NCBI GenBank assembly: GCA_020353535.1
Contig: CP070696.1
Span: 3,639,446 to 3,695,385, forward strand
Reading direction: 5' to 3'
Length of the DNA stretch: 55,940 nucleotides
From: Spirochaetaceae bacterium
GTDB taxonomy: Bacteria; Spirochaetota; Spirochaetia; SZUA-6; DRHE01
Every line of letters starts with the position of its first letter. Within the stretch, counting starts at the first letter, position 1. Shown in pieces: positions 51,492-55,940 of this stretch. The notes under the pieces are model-generated. The model was not told where the DNA came from, made no database searches, and saw only the letters and a program-made list of their open reading frames with translations. The position numbers were made by a program, and so were the translations under genes.

Positions 51492-52514
51492 TCAGCGATT
51501 CCGGTATTCCCTTAGAATCGCCATTGTCTGCTCGTAGATCTCTGGGGAGATCGTATCGCCGACAAGCATGGAAAAGCCCTGGTCAACGAGGTTGCGCCAC
51601 TGCTCTATTGTATCTTCCGTGACGGAATGAATGACCAATCCGTTGTCCTCCATGATGTCGATAGCCTGTCTCTCCACTTCCAGTGTCTCCTCGTACAACT
51701 CTTCCAGGATCGTCTTGGTACTTATTAGGAGTTGGCTGTGAAGATCCGAAGGTATCATCCTCCAAGCTCTGTTGGTGATAACCAGTCCCCCCGTCAGGGG
51801 AGACCAGTAAAAACTGTTCATATGCGGAGCCAAAGCGAACCACTGCATGCTTGCCGCCACCAGGGGCGAGGCGGCAAAGGCTTCCACCATACCGCTCTGC
51901 ATGGCGGCGAACACGTCGTTCGCCTTGAGAGGAACGATCTGGAATCCCATTGCTTTCATGGCCTGATCGATGTCGGTATGGCCTTCCAAGCTGAACAGCT
52001 TGAGCCTGCGTATCTCCTCCGGAGCAGTGGCCTCGGTGCTGGTGAAGAAGCGCAGCCATCCGGATTTACTCAAGCCGAGCAGGGTGAATCCTTTGTCTTC
52101 CAAAAGCGTTTCGAGCTCCGGCCCCAGACGAATGAACAGGTGGTCCAGCTCCTCATCGCTGCGGGCCACGAAGGGAAGCTGATATACGTAGAAGTCCGGA
52201 TGAATGTAGGCCAGACCCTTGCCGGTTACCATGGCCGCCTGGATCTGATTGATGCGCATTTTACGGATCGCGTCGGTTTCGTCCCCGGCGATCCCCCCCG
52301 GATAGATCTTCAACTGGATCTGTCCGTTGGAGATTTTCCGCCATTCCCCCGCGATCTTGATCAGCGCCCGATGCCAGGGCGAGCCCTCCGGGACCAGGCT
52401 GGCCACCTTTATGGTGAGTGCTGCCGAGGACATCCCGGGAAGGAGCAGGAGCAGCGCCATCAACAAGATTAAGAGGTAGAGCCTGGTGTAGAGGCGGAGC
52501 CTGCGTGCTTTCAT
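51492..52514 (-). CDS. TRAP transporter substrate-binding protein (DctP family)
   Basis: 340 aa with a signal peptide (about 13-31, LLILLMALLLLLPGMSSA) and the DctP fold: KVASLVPEGSPWHRALIKIAGEW, LKIYPGGIAGDETDAIRKMRINQIQAAMV, LKLFSLEGHTD and a Met-Gln-Ser-Gly-containing AMQSGMVEAF segment. It should deliver a carboxylate or other solute to a TRAP permease, but no DctQ or DctM gene lies in the window. Only a weak ribosome site is seen before the ATG. Confidence 0.85.
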   Translation of the reverse strand: MKARRLRLYTRLYLLILLMALLLLLPGMSSAALTIKVASLVPEGSPWHRALIKIAGEWRKISNGQIQLKIYPGGIAGDETDAIRKMRINQIQAAMVTGKGLAYIHPDFYVYQLPFVARSDEELDHLFIRLGPELETLLEDKGFTLLGLSKSGWLRFFTSTEATAPEEIRRLKLFSLEGHTDIDQAMKAMGFQIVPLKANDVFAAMQSGMVEAFAASPLVAASMQWFALAPHMNSFYWSPLTGGLVITNRAWRMIPSDLHSQLLISTKTILEELYEETLEVERQAIDIMEDNGLVIHSVTEDTIEQWRNLVDQGFSMLVGDTISPEIYEQTMAILREYRNR

Positions 52515-52604
52515 CGAACCATTGGCCGTTCCGACTATAATTCACCGAATTCCGTCTATCTGTCAAGGATTGACATAACTCAAGATATTTTGGAGGTATA
52601 CAGT

Positions 52605-53618
52605 ATGAACACCGAACCATCACCACATGATCAACTGATGCGCTTTATTTTGGCCAAGTGGATTTGTAAACCCATCTATGCCGTAGCCGAGCTTGGTATC
52701 GCCGATCTGCTGGGCGAAGGGCCGAGGTACGTCGAAGATCTGGCCCGAATGACCCGAGTGAAGCCGGATCTTCTCTATCGAGTGCTGCGGGCATTGGCCA
52801 GTGTCGGTATCTTTGCAGAAGGGCAGGAGCGCCGTTTCCAACTCACCCCCATGGCATCCCTGCTGCAAAGCGGTTCCCTGCGCTCCACCGCAATGACCTT
52901 CCACTCCGCGTGGAACGACAGAGCCTGGATGCATCTGCTGGACGGACTGCGATCCGGAGACACTCCCTTCGAAGAGGCCTTCGGTACCGATCTGGTCGAT
53001 TGGCTGGAGGCAAATCCGCGAGATGCCGAACTGCTCCATCAAGCAAACGCAGTCCGGTCGGCGCAATTCGGGCGAGCAGTTTGTGAAGCCTACGATTTCT
53101 CACGATTTACCAGGTTGACGGACGTGGGTGGCGGATACGGGACGCTGCTGTTGGAGATCCTGGCCGTCTGCCCTACCTTGACGGGTATCGTGGCCGACCT
53201 GGCTCCCTTGTCAGCGGCGGTAGAAAAGGCTATCCAGGCCAGAGGGATCGGGGAGCGGTGCCGCTTCGTACAATGTGATTTTTTCAAAGGCGTTCCGGCT
53301 GGAAGCGACGCCTATATTCTGGCCAACATCCTTCACGACTGGCCCGATGAGAAAGCGGCTGAGATCCTGAAAAACTGTCGACGGGCTATGGCGGCGGATG
53401 CCACGCTGCTGATCCTCGAGATGATAGTACCGTCGGGAAATGCGCCATCCGTTGCCAAGCTGCTCGATCTGGAGATGATGGTCGTCACGGGGGGACGGGA
53501 ACGCAGCCAAGGGGAGTTCCGCCGTCTGCTCGACTCGGCAGGATTCAGCCTGCAGCGAATCCTTCCGATCGATCAGGATCTGGCTCTCCTGGAGGCGTCC
53601 CCTCAAGTACTGCCCTGA
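52605..53618 (+). CDS. S-adenosylmethionine O-methyltransferase (hydroxyindole type)
   Basis: 337 aa from the ATG at 52605 with GGAGG eight bases before it. An N-terminal dimerisation winged helix (about 8-95: ADLLGEGPRYVEDLARMTRVKPDLLYRVLRALASVGIF) is followed by the methyltransferase fold with SAM loop DVGGGYGTLLLEI and the catalytic-base region ANILHDWPDEKAAEIL. This is the COMT/ASMT class that methylates hydroxyl groups of aromatic compounds. It overlaps the convergent aromatic amino acid decarboxylase gene by 16 bp. Confidence 0.85.
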   Translation: MNTEPSPHDQLMRFILAKWICKPIYAVAELGIADLLGEGPRYVEDLARMTRVKPDLLYRVLRALASVGIFAEGQERRFQLTPMASLLQSGSLRSTAMTFHSAWNDRAWMHLLDGLRSGDTPFEEAFGTDLVDWLEANPRDAELLHQANAVRSAQFGRAVCEAYDFSRFTRLTDVGGGYGTLLLEILAVCPTLTGIVADLAPLSAAVEKAIQARGIGERCRFVQCDFFKGVPAGSDAYILANILHDWPDEKAAEILKNCRRAMAADATLLILEMIVPSGNAPSVAKLLDLEMMVVTGGRERSQGEFRRLLDSAGFSLQRILPIDQDLALLEASPQVLP

Positions 53619-55096
53619 AGGTCCCCGCCGATGCGCAGCACTTCTCGCAGCAGCAGATCGAAGTCCTGCTTTCGGCTGCGGTGGTTGGTGATGGCCAGGT
53701 GCAGATAGTAGCGGCCCCGAACCGAGGTTCCCGAGGGCACGGCGGTTCCCTCCTCCTGCAGGCGGGTGAGGATCTCCCGGTTCAAATCATCGAGGGCACG
53801 TTCATCCCTCTCCGAGCGCTTTTCACCCTCCCCCACGAAACGAAAGCAGACCACGTTGAGCATTATCGGAGCGGCCAGCTCGAGCTGCGGGTTCTTCTCC
53901 ACCAGATCGCCCAGGTAGCGGGCCTGGAGGATATTCTGCTCGATCAGACGCCCGTATTTACGAAGGCCATGCTCCTTGAGGGACATCCAGGCCTTCAGCG
54001 CCCGGAATCCGCGGGATAGCTGGATGTGGTAATCGCTGAACCAGGGCAGATCGCCGCCGGTCAAACCTCGTCCACCCTCCCCGTGAGCCAGGTAGGCGGG
54101 GGTGAGGGAAAAGGTGCTGCGGTGCTTCTGCTCATCCCGAACCAGGATGCAGCCGATCTCGTAGGGCATGTACATCCATTTGTGCAGATCCAGGGCCAGG
54201 GAATCGGCCCGTTCGATGCCCGCCACCTGTGCTTTCCCGCTGGGTGCCAGAATAGCCCAGGCACCAAAGGCGCCGTCCACATGAAACCAGAGCCCCTCCC
54301 GTTCGCTGATATCCGCCAGGGCGTGTAGATCATCGCTGGCGCCGGTGTTGGTCGTACCCGCCGCCCCGATCACGCAGAAGGGCAGATGACCCTTCTGCCG
54401 ATCGCTGGAAATGGCCTCTTCGAGCTTGGCGGTGTCGATGCGAAAGTCCTGATCCACCCCGATTGTGCGCAGACTGTCACTGCCGAGCCCGAGCAATTCG
54501 ACGGCCTTCTGCAGCGAGCTGTGAATCTCCTCCGAGCCGTACAGGGTCATGCGCCGCTTCACGCCCTGCAGCCCCTGGCGGCGCAGATCCCCCTCGGCTT
54601 TGCTGTTGCGCGCTACGGCCAGGGCTATCAGGTTGGCTGCGGAACAACCGCTGGTGAGCACTCCGCTCGAGCCGGCGGGAAAAGCGAAGATCTCCCGAAA
54701 CCATTGGATCAGCTGTTTTTCCACGTGATTGGCGGCGTGGTGGTCCAGACCGCCGGTATTGGTGTTCATGACTGCGGCTAGAAACTCGGCAAAGGCGCCG
54801 GAGATGGTGCCCGTTCCGATCACCCAGCCCCAGAACCGAGGATGTACGTTGCCGACGGGGTAGGGCAGCACGTAGTTCAGGAACTCCTGATACACCTGCT
54901 CGGCAGGCTGAGGATCCTGCGGCAGGCTTTGGGAAAAATGGGCTTTGACCTCTTCTGGAGCGTGGCGCCAGACCGGACCATCCCCCACGGTTTTCAGGTA
55001 CTGCACCATGTCGTCGACCATGCGGCGGCCCAGTTCGGCCATGGCCTGCCAATCCTGGGGGTCCAGAGTTTCTTCCATCTTCGTCTGTCCCTGCAT
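53603..55096 (-). CDS. Pyridoxal-dependent aromatic amino acid decarboxylase family
   Basis: 497 aa group II decarboxylase. VHPRFWGWV, TSGCSAANL, ring-stacking His192 (SEEIHSSLQKA), Asp274 (FHVDGAFG) and Schiff-base Lys306 (LDLHKWMYMPYEIG) are all present. Members decarboxylate aromatic L-amino acids (tryptophan, tyrosine, DOPA) or act as aldehyde synthases; the residue that separates these was not identified. AGGACAG precedes the ATG. The tail-to-tail neighbour is an O-methyltransferase that acts on aromatic hydroxyls. Confidence 0.88.
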   Translation of the reverse strand: MQGQTKMEETLDPQDWQAMAELGRRMVDDMVQYLKTVGDGPVWRHAPEEVKAHFSQSLPQDPQPAEQVYQEFLNYVLPYPVGNVHPRFWGWVIGTGTISGAFAEFLAAVMNTNTGGLDHHAANHVEKQLIQWFREIFAFPAGSSGVLTSGCSAANLIALAVARNSKAEGDLRRQGLQGVKRRMTLYGSEEIHSSLQKAVELLGLGSDSLRTIGVDQDFRIDTAKLEEAISSDRQKGHLPFCVIGAAGTTNTGASDDLHALADISEREGLWFHVDGAFGAWAILAPSGKAQVAGIERADSLALDLHKWMYMPYEIGCILVRDEQKHRSTFSLTPAYLAHGEGGRGLTGGDLPWFSDYHIQLSRGFRALKAWMSLKEHGLRKYGRLIEQNILQARYLGDLVEKNPQLELAAPIMLNVVCFRFVGEGEKRSERDERALDDLNREILTRLQEEGTAVPSGTSVRGRYYLHLAITNHRSRKQDFDLLLREVLRIGGDLQGST

Positions 55097-55204
55097 AGAC
55101 TGTCCTTTCTCCCGGAATTGCGGTGTCGTTCAATATAGTCGAAAATCCGCCGTGAAGTACAGTTGCTGGACATTCGCGGATCGATCCGGCTATCCTGGTG
55201 CCTT

Positions 55205-55940
55205 ATGATCGACCATGCCGCTGTGGGCGGCTTGAGCTACCGCCGTATTTTCTGGTTCTGGATCCCCCTGGCCGCCATGTGGTTCATGATGGCGGCGGAG
55301 CAGCCGCTGGTCGCCGCCTTTATCGCCCGTATGGCCGATCCAGAGCTCAATCTGGCCGCCTACGGGGTTACCTTCTCAATCGCCCTGATCATAGAAAGCC
55401 CGATCATCATGCTGCTCACCGCCGGCACCGCCCTGGCCAGGGGAGCCGTATCCTACCGGCGCCTGCTGCGTTTCTCCCACATCCTGATCGGGGCTTTAAC
55501 CGCGCTGCATCTGCTGATCGCGCTTACCCCCCTCTTCGATCTGATCCTCCTTCGGTTGATCGGAGTACCGGAAGAGGTTGCTGAGCTCTGCCGCGGCGCT
55601 TTTCTGGTAATCACCCCCTGGAGCGCAGGAGTGGGCTATCGGCGACTCTGGCAGGGCGTGTTGATTCGTCACGACCGCACGGGCGCCGTGCCGGTCACCA
55701 TCGTCCTGCGTCTGGTCGTAACCGCGGGTCTGCTGGTGCTCGGTTACGCCCTGCACCGCTTTTCCGGTGTATTTGTCGGGTCTGTGGCCCTGGCCGCCGG
55801 TATTATCGCCGCCGCCATAGCCGCCTACCTGTTCGCCCGGCCCATTATCCGGATGCATCTGCAGGACAACATCGAGGAGCATGATCCCCTGTCCTGGCGG
55901 GAACTCACCGCCTTTTATGTACCACTGGCCCTGACCTCCC
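55205..55940 (+). CDS. MATE-like multidrug/flippase membrane protein (3' end cut by window)
   Basis: Open frame of 245 codons from the ATG at 55205 to the last base without a stop, so the gene continues outside. The translation is highly hydrophobic with at least six helices (FWFWIPLAAMWFMMAAEQPLV, FSIALIIESPIIMLL, FSHILIGALTALHLLIAL, VTIVLRLVVTAGLLVLGYAL, VALAAGIIAAAIAAYLFA). The pattern AAYGVTFSIALIIESPIIMLLTAGTAL resembles MATE/MVF-superfamily exporters. Substrate unknown. The ribosome site is weak (GGTG). Divergent from the decarboxylase gene. Confidence 0.7.
   Translation, partial: MIDHAAVGGLSYRRIFWFWIPLAAMWFMMAAEQPLVAAFIARMADPELNLAAYGVTFSIALIIESPIIMLLTAGTALARGAVSYRRLLRFSHILIGALTALHLLIALTPLFDLILLRLIGVPEEVAELCRGAFLVITPWSAGVGYRRLWQGVLIRHDRTGAVPVTIVLRLVVTAGLLVLGYALHRFSGVFVGSVALAAGIIAAAIAAYLFARPIIRMHLQDNIEEHDPLSWRELTAFYVPLALTS

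Overview
The window (55.9 kb, fairly GC-rich by eye) encodes about 50 genes of a diderm, heterotrophic bacterium. Evidence for two membranes is a TonB C-terminal domain, a signal-peptide beta-barrel-like protein ending in Phe, a LolA-like periplasmic protein, a lipoprotein M1 peptidase and periplasmic binding proteins for ABC and TRAP importers. A free-living spirochaete is my best guess (binding-protein leader ending in ASGKTE, overall gene mix), but no rRNA or phylogenetic marker was compared, so this is moderate to low confidence. No tRNA, rRNA, insertion sequence, phage or CRISPR array was recognised.

Layout. 1-519: end of a TonB-like gene. 593-9146 (minus): a TetR repressor with a clear promoter and operator, then two tandem MMPL/RND exporters, a LolA-like protein and a barrel-like protein; a second operator copy lies before the first exporter. 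9175-18067 (minus): an unusual run of TPP enzyme, NitT/TauT-type ABC importer (binding protein, two permeases, one ATPase), aspartate-semialdehyde dehydrogenase, aminotransferase and aspartokinase. It diverges from gntR-icd-SDR (18414-20926) across an AT-rich region with overlapping promoters. 20934-24290 (minus): PilZ protein and csoR-copA-copZ copper operon. 24331-29897: two PlsC-like acyltransferases, a CrtQ-like glycosyltransferase and a CrtU/Zds-like FAD enzyme, which looks like the end of an acylated glyco-carotenoid pathway. 29911-33019 (minus): sulfatase, 2-hydroxyacid dehydrogenase and a broken GntR gene. 33110-37901: self-controlled TetR, then DUF3311, Na+ symporter, M20 hydrolase and nitrilase, an uptake-and-hydrolysis operon. 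37945-42025: M1 peptidase, then glycolate oxidase subunit GlcD facing an alanine-glyoxylate aminotransferase. 42318-49672: acetyltransferase, several SDRs including a fructuronate reductase type, a URO-D-like protein, a transaldolase and a DUF362 ferredoxin. 49705-55940: CPBP protein, epimerase, TRAP binding protein, O-methyltransferase, aromatic amino acid decarboxylase and the start of a MATE-like transporter cut by the window end.

Most notable observations: the composite lysC-asd-aminotransferase-ABC-TPP operon; a CopA whose CPC metal motif reads RPC; a GntR pseudogene whose 37-residue deletion and nonsense codon can be read directly; an acyltransferase-zinc ribbon-PH-like fusion; two genes whose last codons and stop are tandemly duplicated in frame; an identical 18-bp promoter core at two loci; and two TetR genes each with a matched pair of operators.
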